The translations under genes were made by a program, and so were the position numbers. DNA of 64,000 bases from Phycisphaerae bacterium (lineage in GTDB: Bacteria; Planctomycetota; Phycisphaerae; UBA1845; Fen-1342), in contig JAUIEC010000007.1 in the NCBI GenBank assembly GCA_030428945.1, positions 186,001 to 250,000 on the forward strand, written 5' to 3'. Positions 42,809-50,526 of the stretch are shown here, piece by piece. Position 1 is the stretch's first letter, and each line of letters begins with the position of its first letter. The notes beneath the pieces were generated by a model. It searched no databases. It was not told the origin of the DNA and was given only the letters and a program-made list of their open reading frames with translations.

Positions 42809-44107
42809 TCAGTTGCAGCAGCCGCCGCGGCCGGGAACCATCAGCCCGCCGACCTCGGTTTCGTCCCGATGCCCGTTTCCGTTTCCGTTCCCGTGAACCA
42901 GGACGGAATCGGCATCGCGCGAGACCGCCGGCAGCCGGCAGGTCCCGTCCAGGAAGGTGACCCCGACCGGAACGAACGAACCGTCCACCGGCTCGAGCTG
43001 GTCCAGCCAGTAGGCCCGGTCGTCGCGGTAGCAACTGAAGAACTGCCCGCGATTCTCGGGGTGCTTGCTGCGGTGATAGCGGAAGTGGATCCGCTCGCTG
43101 TCGACGCCGCAGATCTCGATCTTGCCGGTCTCGTGCGACATCGCGAAGCGTGCCCGACCCGCCAGGCCGGACTCGCGCGTGACCGCGTCCCGCCAGATCT
43201 CCCAGCCTTCGACGATCGGCACCTCGTACGGCTCGTTGCCGGCCGTCGGGCGCCCCTGGAACAGGTAGTATGGCGGCACGCCGATGTGGGAGAGCGTGCC
43301 CCACAGATCGGCCAGGGTGTCGGGGTCGTCGTTGATGCCGCGGATCATCGGGCACTGGTTGACGCAGGTGACGCCGCAGGCCTGGTACATCGCCAGGCCC
43401 TTGATCGCCAGGGGCGTCAGTTCGCGGGGGTGGTCGAAGTGGGCCATCAGGTAGATCCGCTTCTCGGGCGTCGAGAACTCCCGCAGGGTCTCCTGCAGGC
43501 CCTCGTCGCGGAGGATGCGGAACGGGTCGAACGCGGGCATCTTCGAGCCCATGCGGATGATCTTGACGTGCTCGATCTCGCGCAGTTGCTGGAGGATCTC
43601 GCGGAGCCGGCGGGTGCTCATGATCAGCGGGTCCCCGCCGGTCAGCAGCACGTTGGTCACCTCCGCGTGCTCCCGGATGTAGGCAATGCCGTCCGAGACG
43701 TCCTTGGTGACTTCCTCGTTGTCATCCATGAACAGCCGCTTGCGGAAGCAGTAGCGGCAGTAGGCCCCGCAGACCTCGTTGCAGAGGAGCAGGACCGTGT
43801 CGGTGTACTTGTGCTGTACGCCCTGGGCGACCGTGTTGGCGGCCTCGTTGCTGGCGTCGAGCTGACCCCAGTCGTTCAGCTCCTCCGAGCGGGGGATGAT
43901 CAACTGCCGGATCGGATCGTTGGGGTCGTCCCAGTCGATCAGTTCCAGGTAGTAGTCGTTCGCTCGAAAGACATAGACCTCCGCCACCTTGCGGAGTCTC
44001 TCACGCTCTTCTTCCGGGATATTCGGGATCTCGTCCACCCGACGGATGTATTTGACCCTGCGAACGTCCTGTGGAGATACGTTCAGCGTTTTCAAGGTGA
44101 CGGACAT
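42809..44107 (-). CDS. KamA-family radical SAM aminomutase
   Basis: 432 residues. The cluster motif CGAYCRYCFRKR (about 113-124) ligates the 4Fe-4S centre and SAM; VLLTGGDPLIMSTRRL, RMGSKMPAFDPFRI and VNQCPMIRGINDD are lysine-2,3-aminomutase-family motifs, and the PLP-binding region around residue ~330 is in place. The group isomerises lysine, glutamate or related amino acids, or modifies EF-P (EpmB). The specificity here is not fixed. The C-terminal ~40 residues are unusual: HGNGNGNGH and a final GRGGCCN. A long 5' gap separates it from the GroES-like gene upstream. Confidence 0.9.
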   Translation of the reverse strand: MSVTLKTLNVSPQDVRRVKYIRRVDEIPNIPEEERERLRKVAEVYVFRANDYYLELIDWDDPNDPIRQLIIPRSEELNDWGQLDASNEAANTVAQGVQHKYTDTVLLLCNEVCGAYCRYCFRKRLFMDDNEEVTKDVSDGIAYIREHAEVTNVLLTGGDPLIMSTRRLREILQQLREIEHVKIIRMGSKMPAFDPFRILRDEGLQETLREFSTPEKRIYLMAHFDHPRELTPLAIKGLAMYQACGVTCVNQCPMIRGINDDPDTLADLWGTLSHIGVPPYYLFQGRPTAGNEPYEVPIVEGWEIWRDAVTRESGLAGRARFAMSHETGKIEICGVDSERIHFRYHRSKHPENRGQFFSCYRDDRAYWLDQLEPVDGSFVPVGVTFLDGTCRLPAVSRDADSVLVHGNGNGNGHRDETEVGGLMVPGRGGCCN

Positions 44108-44370
44108 CGGAGCACCTCCAGTCGATACCTTCCTCCATGTGCCAGTCCGGACGGAGTGGCCAATCGGAAACCGACTTCATCAAGGGATTACAGAAGCCGA
44201 GCGGACCGCGGTTACACCCACGTCCTTACCAAAGGAGACTAACCGCCCCCGCGCGTCGGGGCAACGCGCGAGACGATTCGAGATTATAACGACAACCCCA
44301 TACAGACAGGTAACTTAAGAGCATTTCAGGAGTTAGCGGGTCGCGTGGCTGATGGTTATCGGACGCAGGG

Positions 44371-44706
44371 TCAGTCCCCGTCCGAGCCGTTTGCCCGCCG
44401 AAAAACCGCCACAATGTCCTCGATCGGGACCACGAACAGACGGTTATCGCCCTCAAAGTCCACCGGGATGGCCGTCTTCGGGTTGAACAGCACCTTGTCG
44501 TACTGCCGGATCGGATAGTCCTCGTCCCGATCCACCTGGGCCGAAACCGCCACCACCCGACCGGTGATGGTCGGGATCTCGATGTTCCCCGGCAGTTCGA
44601 TCCCGCCCTTGGTCTTCTTCTTGTCCTCATCCTTGCGAATCAGGACCCGTTGCCCGAGCGGTTCGACGATCTCGAGGCTTTTCTGCTTGCCGCTTGCTTG
44701 GCCCAT
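44371..44706 (-). CDS. GroES-like co-chaperone family protein
   Basis: 111 residues from the ATG at 44706; a second in-frame Met at 44742 is possible. LEIVEPLGQRVLIRKDEDKKKTKGGIELPGN matches the GroES opening (PLGDRVLV...KTAGGIVLP), and GRVVAVSAQVDRDEDYPIRQYDKVLFNPKTAIPVDFEGDNRLFVVPIEDIVAVF follows the GroES beta-barrel pattern. No groEL is next to it, so it is probably one of the diverged GroES paralogues. It is divergent from larB. Confidence 0.85.
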   Translation of the reverse strand: MGQASGKQKSLEIVEPLGQRVLIRKDEDKKKTKGGIELPGNIEIPTITGRVVAVSAQVDRDEDYPIRQYDKVLFNPKTAIPVDFEGDNRLFVVPIEDIVAVFRRANGSDGD

Positions 44707-44724
44707 TCCTACTGCCCCGTATAC

Positions 44725-44738
44725 TGCTGTGAACAGCA
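44725..44738. promoter_or_regulatory. Palindrome in the groES-like/larB divergent promoter
   Basis: TGCTGT-GA-ACAGCA, a 6-bp inverted repeat with two-base centre, 24 bp before the larB start. A TATAC stretch (44719-44723 region) is adjacent, so it may be an operator over a promoter; no regulator is identified. Confidence 0.35.
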
Positions 44739-44762
44739 CCATCCCTATCCGAGAAGACTCTA

Positions 44763-45539
44763 GTGCATCCCACCGCCGTCCGCAAACTCCTGCACCAGCT
44801 CCGCGACGGACAAACCTCCGTGGACGAAGTGGTTAGGCGTCTGGCCAGCCTCCCCTTCGAGGACCTTTCCGAGGCCGTCGTCGACCATCACCGCGGCCTC
44901 CGCTGCGGGTTTCCCGAGGTCATCTACGGGGCCGGAAAGACCATCGACCAGGTCCGCCAGATCTTCGCCAGCCTCGCCGCCGGCGGCGGGCCGGTCCTCG
45001 TCACCCGGGCCGAACCGGACCTCGCCGCGGCCCTGCTCCGCGAATTCCCCGACGCACAGCACAACCAGGCCGCCCGGACCGTCGCCTGGCGCCCCCTGCC
45101 ACCCGACGACGGCGCCGGATTCATCGCCGTCGTCGCCGCCGGAACCAGCGATCTGCCCGTCGCCGAAGAGGCCCGCGTCACCGCCGAGACCATGGGCAGC
45201 CCCGTCCGGACCATCTACGACGTCGGCGTGGCCGGCCTGCACCGCCTGCTCGGCCGGGTCGAGGATCTGCAGTCCGCCAACGCCCTCGTCGTCGTGGCCG
45301 GCATGGAGGGGGCCCTGCCGAGCGTGGTCGGCGGCCTGGTCTCGCGGCCGGTCATCGCCGTCCCGACCAGCGTCGGGTACGGGGCCAACCTCGGTGGGAT
45401 CACGGCCCTGCTCGGCATGCTGACCAGTTGTGCCTCGGGCGTCTCGGTCGTGAACATCGACAACGGCTTCGGGGCGGGCTACCAGGCCAGCCTGATCCAC
45501 CGTCTGGCCGCTCCGCGCCAGGATTCCGACCATGCCTGA
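44763..45539 (+). CDS. larB: LarB, nickel-pincer cofactor biosynthesis (PurE-like carboxylase/hydrolase)
   Basis: 258 residues with a GTG start. The N-terminal ~110 residues include FPEVIYGAGKTIDQV. The PurE-like half holds VVAAGTSDLPVAEEA and VVVAGMEGALPSVVGGLV, then AVPTSVGYGANLGGITALLGMLTSCASGVSVVNIDNGFGAGY, diagnostic for LarB. LarB carboxylates and hydrolyses nicotinic acid adenine dinucleotide toward the nickel-pincer cofactor of lactate racemase and related enzymes. No larC or larE is in the window. Overlaps nnrD by 8 bp. Confidence 0.93.
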   Translation: MHPTAVRKLLHQLRDGQTSVDEVVRRLASLPFEDLSEAVVDHHRGLRCGFPEVIYGAGKTIDQVRQIFASLAAGGGPVLVTRAEPDLAAALLREFPDAQHNQAARTVAWRPLPPDDGAGFIAVVAAGTSDLPVAEEARVTAETMGSPVRTIYDVGVAGLHRLLGRVEDLQSANALVVVAGMEGALPSVVGGLVSRPVIAVPTSVGYGANLGGITALLGMLTSCASGVSVVNIDNGFGAGYQASLIHRLAAPRQDSDHA

Positions 45540-46428
45540 CCTGCCTGTCGTCACCTCCGAGTTCCAGCCGCTGCCGCCGCGACAGGCGGCCGCGCACAAG
45601 GGCACGACCGGTCGCATCACGATCATCGCCGGCAGCCAGGGCATGAGCGGGGCCGCCGCGCTGGCCGCCCACGGCGCGCTGCGAGGCGGGGCCGGACTGG
45701 TCCGCGTCCTGACCGCCCGGAGCGCGCAGCCGATGGTGGCCGGGCATGTCGCCTGTGCGATGGTGACCCCCCTTCCCGAGACCGAGCACGGCACCCTGGC
45801 CGAGCAGACCCCCGAGGCCTGGCGGCGCCTGCTGGCGAGACAGGACGCGCTCGCGATCGGTCCCGGCCTGGGGCTCTCAACCGAGAACGCGGTGAACCTG
45901 CTGACAATTCTGGGCCAGATCGAGCCTCCGCTGGTCATCGATGCCGACGCGATCACGCTGCTCGCGCAGGTCCACGCGCAGGTTACGCTGCATCCCGAGC
46001 GGCATATCCTGACGCCGCACCCGGGCGAGGCGGCCCGCCTGCTGGAAGCCACCGGAGCCGACCCCGACATCGGGCAGGATGACGACAGCCGACACGCCGC
46101 CGCCCACTGGCTGGCGTGCCACCTGAAGGCCACCGTGCTGCTGAAAGGCCGCCGGACCGTCGTCTGCGACCCGTACCGAAGCTACCGCAACACCACCGGC
46201 AACCCCGGGATGGCCACCGGCGGGATGGGCGATGTTCTGACCGGACTGATCGCCGCCCTGCTCGGACAGGGACTCGACGCGTTCGACGCGGCCCGACTCG
46301 CCGCCCGCGTTCACGGCCACGCCGGCGATCTGGCCGCGCGCGAGATCGGGCCGGTCGGCCTGCTGGCGAGCGACCTGGCCGAACGGATCCCGGCCGCCCT
46401 GGCCGAAGTCTGCGGCTGGCGGCGCTGA
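45532..46428 (+). CDS. nnrD: ADP/ATP-dependent NAD(P)H-hydrate dehydratase
   Basis: 298 residues. AAHKGTTGRITIIAGSQGMSGAAALAAHGALRGGAGLV and LAIGPGLGLS open the ribokinase-like fold; ILTPHPGEAARLL and VLLKGRRTVVCDP lead to GNPGMATGGMGDVLTGLIAALL, the nucleotide-binding signature of NnrD. It repairs hydrated NAD(P)H. The fused epimerase domain of YjeF is absent, so NnrE must be encoded elsewhere. The ATG sits in the larB stop and its own stop overlaps the next start (TGATG). Confidence 0.93.
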   Translation: MPDLPVVTSEFQPLPPRQAAAHKGTTGRITIIAGSQGMSGAAALAAHGALRGGAGLVRVLTARSAQPMVAGHVACAMVTPLPETEHGTLAEQTPEAWRRLLARQDALAIGPGLGLSTENAVNLLTILGQIEPPLVIDADAITLLAQVHAQVTLHPERHILTPHPGEAARLLEATGADPDIGQDDDSRHAAAHWLACHLKATVLLKGRRTVVCDPYRSYRNTTGNPGMATGGMGDVLTGLIAALLGQGLDAFDAARLAARVHGHAGDLAAREIGPVGLLASDLAERIPAALAEVCGWRR

Positions 46429-47531
46429 TGCGGATCGCGTACCTGGTGACGGACCTGCAGCGTGGCGGCACACCGCTGCGACTGGCCCGCCAGGCCCGCC
46501 TGCTGACCGGGGCGGGCGTCGAGATGCTGGTCGGCTGCCTGGCTCCGAGGGGGCCCGTCTCCGATGACCTGGAACAGGCCGGCGTGGCGACCTTCGCCTG
46601 CGGCGCGACCCGCGCCTGGCACCTCGGGGCGCTGCGGCGTCTGCGAGAGACCCTTGCCGACTGGCGTCCGGACCTGCTGCACTGCACGCTGACTCACGCG
46701 AACGTGGCCGGACGCGTCGTTGCGCGTCCTATGAACCTGCCGGTGATCGGCGGAACGGCGACCATCGAAGTGGAGCGCCCGCTGCACGGCTGGCTCGAGC
46801 GGATGACCATCGCCCGCGATACGGCCCACACCGTCGGCGCGGCGTGCGTGCGGGACCATGTCGCGAGACGGTACCACTACCCGGCCGGACGGATCGCGGT
46901 GATTCCGCCGCTGATCGAGACGAGTCCGCATCCGACCCGCGGCGAGGCCCGGGCGGCGCTGGGCATCGCGGCCGACACCTTCCTGGCGGTCTGGATCGGA
47001 CGCTGCGATCCGGTCAAGCGACTCGAATGGCTGCTGCCGGTGGCGGGCAGGCTGGGGTCGGCCGGGCGGGTCGCGGTGATCGGTGACGGCCCCGAGCGCG
47101 AACCGATGCGGCGACAGATCGAGCGGCACGACCTGTCCGAGCGCTTCCTGCTGCCCGGCTGGCAGGTCGCCCCGCAGGCCTGGCGGGCGGCGGCCGACGT
47201 GCTGCTGTGCCCGTCGCTGACCGAGGGCGTGCCGAACGCCGTCCTCGAGGCCCTCGCGATCGGCTGCCCGGTGGTTGCCAGCGACATCCCGAGTCACCGG
47301 GAACTGGCGGCCGGGAGCGACGGTCTCCTGCTGGCCGACGATCCGGGGGTGTTCGCCGAGCGGGTGGCCGCGGTGCGTGATGATGTCGACCTGCGACAGC
47401 ACCTGGGCGTGGCCGGGCGGGCGTGGGCCGAGCGCACGCTGCGTCCGGAGCGGACCCGCGAGGCGCTGCTGGGATTGTACGGGCGGGTGCTGGACGGAAC
47501 CTGGCCGGGCGAGCAAGCTAGCAGCCCATGA
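46428..47531 (+). CDS. GT4-type glycosyltransferase
   Basis: 367 residues. The N-terminal Rossmann domain MRIAYLVTDLQRGGTPLRLARQARLLTGAGVE is typical of GT4 (GT-B) enzymes. The C-terminal domain has AVWIGRCDPVKRLEWLLPVAGRLG and the donor-binding segment DVLLCPSLTEGVPNAVLEALAIGCPVVASDIPSHREL. A C-terminal helix completes the fold. It transfers sugar to a lipid or surface polysaccharide; acceptor not known. It is coupled at both ends (TGATG start; ATGA overlap with the ABC gene). Confidence 0.9.
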   Translation: MRIAYLVTDLQRGGTPLRLARQARLLTGAGVEMLVGCLAPRGPVSDDLEQAGVATFACGATRAWHLGALRRLRETLADWRPDLLHCTLTHANVAGRVVARPMNLPVIGGTATIEVERPLHGWLERMTIARDTAHTVGAACVRDHVARRYHYPAGRIAVIPPLIETSPHPTRGEARAALGIAADTFLAVWIGRCDPVKRLEWLLPVAGRLGSAGRVAVIGDGPEREPMRRQIERHDLSERFLLPGWQVAPQAWRAAADVLLCPSLTEGVPNAVLEALAIGCPVVASDIPSHRELAAGSDGLLLADDPGVFAERVAAVRDDVDLRQHLGVAGRAWAERTLRPERTREALLGLYGRVLDGTWPGEQASSP

Positions 47532-48364
47532 GCAAGCCTTCGCAGAATGAACCGCTGCTGGTCGTCCGCGACCTGTGCACATCGTTTCCGTCGGCCGGCG
47601 GGCCGATCCCGATCGTCCGCAGCGTCAGCCTCGACGTTCATCGCGGGAAGACGCTGGGCCTGGTGGGTGAGAGCGGTTCGGGCAAGAGCACGCTGGCCCG
47701 GACGGTGCTGGGCCTGATCCCGGCCAGTGGCGGCAGCGTGCGATTCGACGGGCAGGAACTGCTGGGCCTGACGCCGCGGCAGTGGCGTCCGCTGCGGCGG
47801 CGGATGCAGATGGTCTTCCAGGACCCGGCCGCGAGCCTGAACCCGCGGATGACTGTGGCGGCGATCATTGGGGAGGGGTTGCGGGTACACGGTCTGTGCG
47901 ACGGGCGGGCGGACAGCGAGAAGCGGGTGGCGGGCCTGCTGGAGCGGGTCGGTCTGCGGTCGAGCGACCTGCCGCGGCATCCGCACGAGTTTTCGGGCGG
48001 TCAGAAGCAGCGGATCGGGATCGCGCGGGCGCTGGCGGTCGAACCGGAGCTGATCGTCTGCGACGAGCCGGTGTCGGCGCTGGATGTTTCGATTCAGTCG
48101 CAGATCCTGAACCTGCTGAGCGACCTGCAGGACGAACTGGGTCTGAGCTACCTGTTCATCGCCCACGACCTGGCGGTGGTGCGGGCCTTCTGCGATGACG
48201 TGGCGGTCATGCAGCGCGGCGAAGTGGTCGAACAGGCGGACGCGGACACGCTGGTCGAGCATCCGCAGCATCCCTATACGCAGACGCTGCTGCGGGCGGC
48301 GGGCGGGGGCTTGGGGGCAAGTGAGCAGGTGAGCAAGTCAGCAAGTAAGCAGGTAAGCAAGTAA
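47528..48364 (+). CDS. Oligopeptide-type ABC transporter ATP-binding protein (OppF/DppF-like)
   Basis: 278 residues. Walker A GESGSGKST (about 51-59), the Opp-specific QMVFQDPAASLNPRMTV, the signature FSGGQKQRIGIARAL, Walker B LIVCDEPVSALDVS and switch His region IAHDLAVVRAF are complete. The C-terminal OppF segment (PQHPYTQTLLRAA) shows it is the dipeptide/oligopeptide type. The last 16 residues (ASEQVSKSASKQVSK) and the TAA stop come from octamer array DNA. No permease or binding protein is next to it, so its partners lie elsewhere. Confidence 0.9.
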   Translation: MSKPSQNEPLLVVRDLCTSFPSAGGPIPIVRSVSLDVHRGKTLGLVGESGSGKSTLARTVLGLIPASGGSVRFDGQELLGLTPRQWRPLRRRMQMVFQDPAASLNPRMTVAAIIGEGLRVHGLCDGRADSEKRVAGLLERVGLRSSDLPRHPHEFSGGQKQRIGIARALAVEPELIVCDEPVSALDVSIQSQILNLLSDLQDELGLSYLFIAHDLAVVRAFCDDVAVMQRGEVVEQADADTLVEHPQHPYTQTLLRAAGGGLGASEQVSKSASKQVSK

Positions 48365-48378
48365 GCAAGTAAGCAAGG
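48317..48378. repeat. Octamer array 3 (AGCAAGTA type) at the end of the ABC gene
   Basis: GCAAGTGAGCAGGTGAGC, then AGCAAGTCAGCAAGTAAGC and AGGTAAGCAAGTAAGCAAG. The unit is the inverse of the GCTTACTT arrays at 16.8 and 17.3 kb, and it runs through the stop codon of the ABC gene. Confidence 0.85.
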
Positions 48379-48428
48379 GCGTACGTCAGCAGGTCCGCGT
48401 GTGTGCCGCTGCGATCTTCGCGGTGCCT

Positions 48429-49757
48429 TCACGGTTCCCTACGGTTCTTCCGTTGCTCTCGCGTCAAGAGCGAGTCCAACTTCGGCTTCAGCTCTTCGTT
48501 GAAGATACGAGCTACAACGCTATTTGCTTGCTTGATATCGGTCACTTTGGCTTTGATGTCATTTGGCAGTGGATCTTGTCGCATTACCGCCTCGATCGCC
48601 GACTTCCTAAGCTCTGTCTTCTGAAGTACAACCAACATTTTGTCCAGCTCACGCGCCGCCTTGTCTTCACAGCGTTGACAAAAAAGGAGGGCTTTCTGTC
48701 GCTGCTCTTCGTCAAACTCGTTTCTCTCTGCGAACGCAAGTGTGTACTGACGCCATTGAGACATGGTGGCGTCAGTTGCCCCACTGACCCTTCGCTGCAT
48801 CTCGCCGAAGTCTCTAGCCAGATTCATGGCCGCGGTGTCTCGCCGAAACTGCTCGCCAAGTTCCAACTGTCCCTCGCGAATCCGACGATCGACATCCTTC
48901 ATCGGGACGACGGCAAATCCGTCCCAGGAGAACATCTGTTGTGGCGGAACACCTCGATCCTCTACGAAGACTATGTTGGTCCCGACACAAACACCGGCAT
49001 CGCTCATAGCTAGTGGTGGTGCGTCGTCGTTATCGAAGCTCGCCTTTGGAATCACTATTGATGTCGCTAGCGCAAGGTCGTCCTGTCCGCTACGTTTTCG
49101 GAAATAGTTGATACTCTTCGGAAACCATGATCTCTCTCCTGTGCGACTTAACTCGACACGGCACTCCTGCACCAATTCGTCTTTTGACCACATTTGAGAT
49201 CGGACGACTTGATTCCCTTGAGTAGGGTCTTGCCAGAAAACCAAGGAACGGTCTCCGGCCACCAAGCGGGTTGTGACCAGGTCGCCCTCAAGCCCTCTTG
49301 CCTCTACCGCAAAACCGCTGTCGGTTCCTTCGGTCAGTTGAGTGAGATAACTTCGTTCCCCTTGTTGAATGACTTCGAGTGTCGGGAATATCCCAATCTG
49401 GTTCCATTCCTGTATCGGAATGCCAAAGTCGTCACCATTTGAAGATACCCTCGCATTCATTGAATGTCCGTGACTGTGAACCTGGTATGGCCCAATCTTC
49501 GATCGAACAATCTTGGGGACCGGCATGAAGACGAGCTTGCTCGCATCCTCTGGGTCCAGTTCGGACCAAACCGAATCTCCGTCGCAGAAACGGTATTCAC
49601 CTGCACGTCGCTGAGTCGAACCGTTCTTTGCGTAATGAACAAGCTCGTACTCGATGGTGCCATTGGAACGCCACCGCTCCGTTCGTAGTTCGGCGAAGAA
49701 CCGGGAGGCGTCGTCCGCAGAGACTGTGAATAGGACGAGTAACACTGTGGCAAGCAC
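48429..49757 (-). CDS. AT-richer secreted protein of unknown function, C-terminal domain shared with the gene at 63635
   Basis: 442 residues with a GTG start. A short signal peptide (MLATVLLVLFTVSA) is followed by ~270 residues of unrecognised beta-rich sequence. A helical C-terminal domain (about 325-442) runs ATMSQWRQYTLAFAERNEFDEEQRQKALLFCQRC to FNEELKPKLDSLLTREQRK. This C-terminal domain matches the one at 63635 residue for residue in places (QRQKALL.C). The gene is visibly poorer in G+C than its neighbours, with AAG/AGA/ATA codons rare elsewhere here, which suggests acquisition from another genome. Confidence 0.75.
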   Translation of the reverse strand: MLATVLLVLFTVSADDASRFFAELRTERWRSNGTIEYELVHYAKNGSTQRRAGEYRFCDGDSVWSELDPEDASKLVFMPVPKIVRSKIGPYQVHSHGHSMNARVSSNGDDFGIPIQEWNQIGIFPTLEVIQQGERSYLTQLTEGTDSGFAVEARGLEGDLVTTRLVAGDRSLVFWQDPTQGNQVVRSQMWSKDELVQECRVELSRTGERSWFPKSINYFRKRSGQDDLALATSIVIPKASFDNDDAPPLAMSDAGVCVGTNIVFVEDRGVPPQQMFSWDGFAVVPMKDVDRRIREGQLELGEQFRRDTAAMNLARDFGEMQRRVSGATDATMSQWRQYTLAFAERNEFDEEQRQKALLFCQRCEDKAARELDKMLVVLQKTELRKSAIEAVMRQDPLPNDIKAKVTDIKQANSVVARIFNEELKPKLDSLLTREQRKNRREP

Positions 49758-50029
49758 ACGAATCTCCGCAGAACAGACGAGGTGACAATGTCTGAATCGG
49801 CTAATCTCAACCGTACGAGAGTTGATTGGGTCATCTCGTCATACGTATGACCTTGACGGCTGTTCAAGTGTCGTCGAGGAATAGCTGGGAATCCTTCACG
49901 GTTCGAGGGACGCGGCTGGTGATCAAGGAGCCTCAGGCCCGGCTTGCAGGAGGGCCGGTGCCGGCCCCTGCACCCGGGCGACGGTCGCTGCGGCAAGCCA
50001 GCCCCGCCTGGTCGGAAATCCGAGTGGCG

Positions 50030-50233
50030 TTATTCGACGCCCAACGTGACCAGCCGCTCGAACGGACCCTGCGAAAGCTCCGCGTAGGCTTGCTCCCACT
50101 GCGATCGTTCCCAGCCCCTGGCCTGCTGCGCAACCAGGAACGGCTCGATGCGGTGCTGATTGGCGATCCGGACGCAGGCGACGACGAACTGCTCGCCCCG
50201 GTTCAGCGCGGTGGGGCGCCGAGAAGAAGCCAC
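50030..50233 (-). CDS. Possible small protein or gene remnant
   Basis: 67 residues with a GTG start: MASSRRPTALNRGEQFVVACVRIANQ, then HRIEPFLVAQQARGWERSQWEQAY and AELSQGPFERLVTLGVE. The composition is more protein-like than the other frames of this spacer. It could equally be a decayed gene end. No family recognised. Confidence 0.3.
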   Translation of the reverse strand: MASSRRPTALNRGEQFVVACVRIANQHRIEPFLVAQQARGWERSQWEQAYAELSQGPFERLVTLGVE

Positions 50234-50431
50234 CCCCCTGCACTGCCCTGCCGCCCTGTCCCTCTGTCACGGTCCGTCGCGGAACTCCCGCCATCGATCC
50301 CGGGCGGCATCCTCGTCGGCTCGCAGGGACGCGGCTTGGCGCCCGGGACGGCCACCTGTTCCGGGCCGGAAAACACTGCCAGGATGGCAGTGGCACACTA
50401 CGCGTTGCGGCCGGCGCGCGGCGGTCGGCTG

Positions 50432-50472
50432 AAAAAAGAAGTGACGGCGCGTCTGCGAGGAGACGCGCCGTC
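50432..50472 (-). terminator. Rho-independent terminator of the symporter gene
   Basis: A perfect 12-bp stem GACGGCGCGTCT/AGACGCGCCGTC with a six-base loop (50443-50472); on the minus strand it is followed by ACTTCTTTTTTC. It lies 55 bp after the stop codon and marks the end of the glucan locus. Confidence 0.85.
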
Positions 50473-50526
50473 CTGCCCGGTCTACCCCTCCAGGTGCGCC
50501 GGGCGAGTTCCTGAGTCGTTCGCCCC

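Larger units (their letters stand above)
49758..50526. other. 769-bp spacer, mostly without recognisable genes
   Basis: Contains the terminator of the symporter gene (50432-50472) and one possible short frame on the minus strand (50030). The rest is not coding by composition. No tRNA, transposase fragment or array is visible. Confidence 0.5.
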
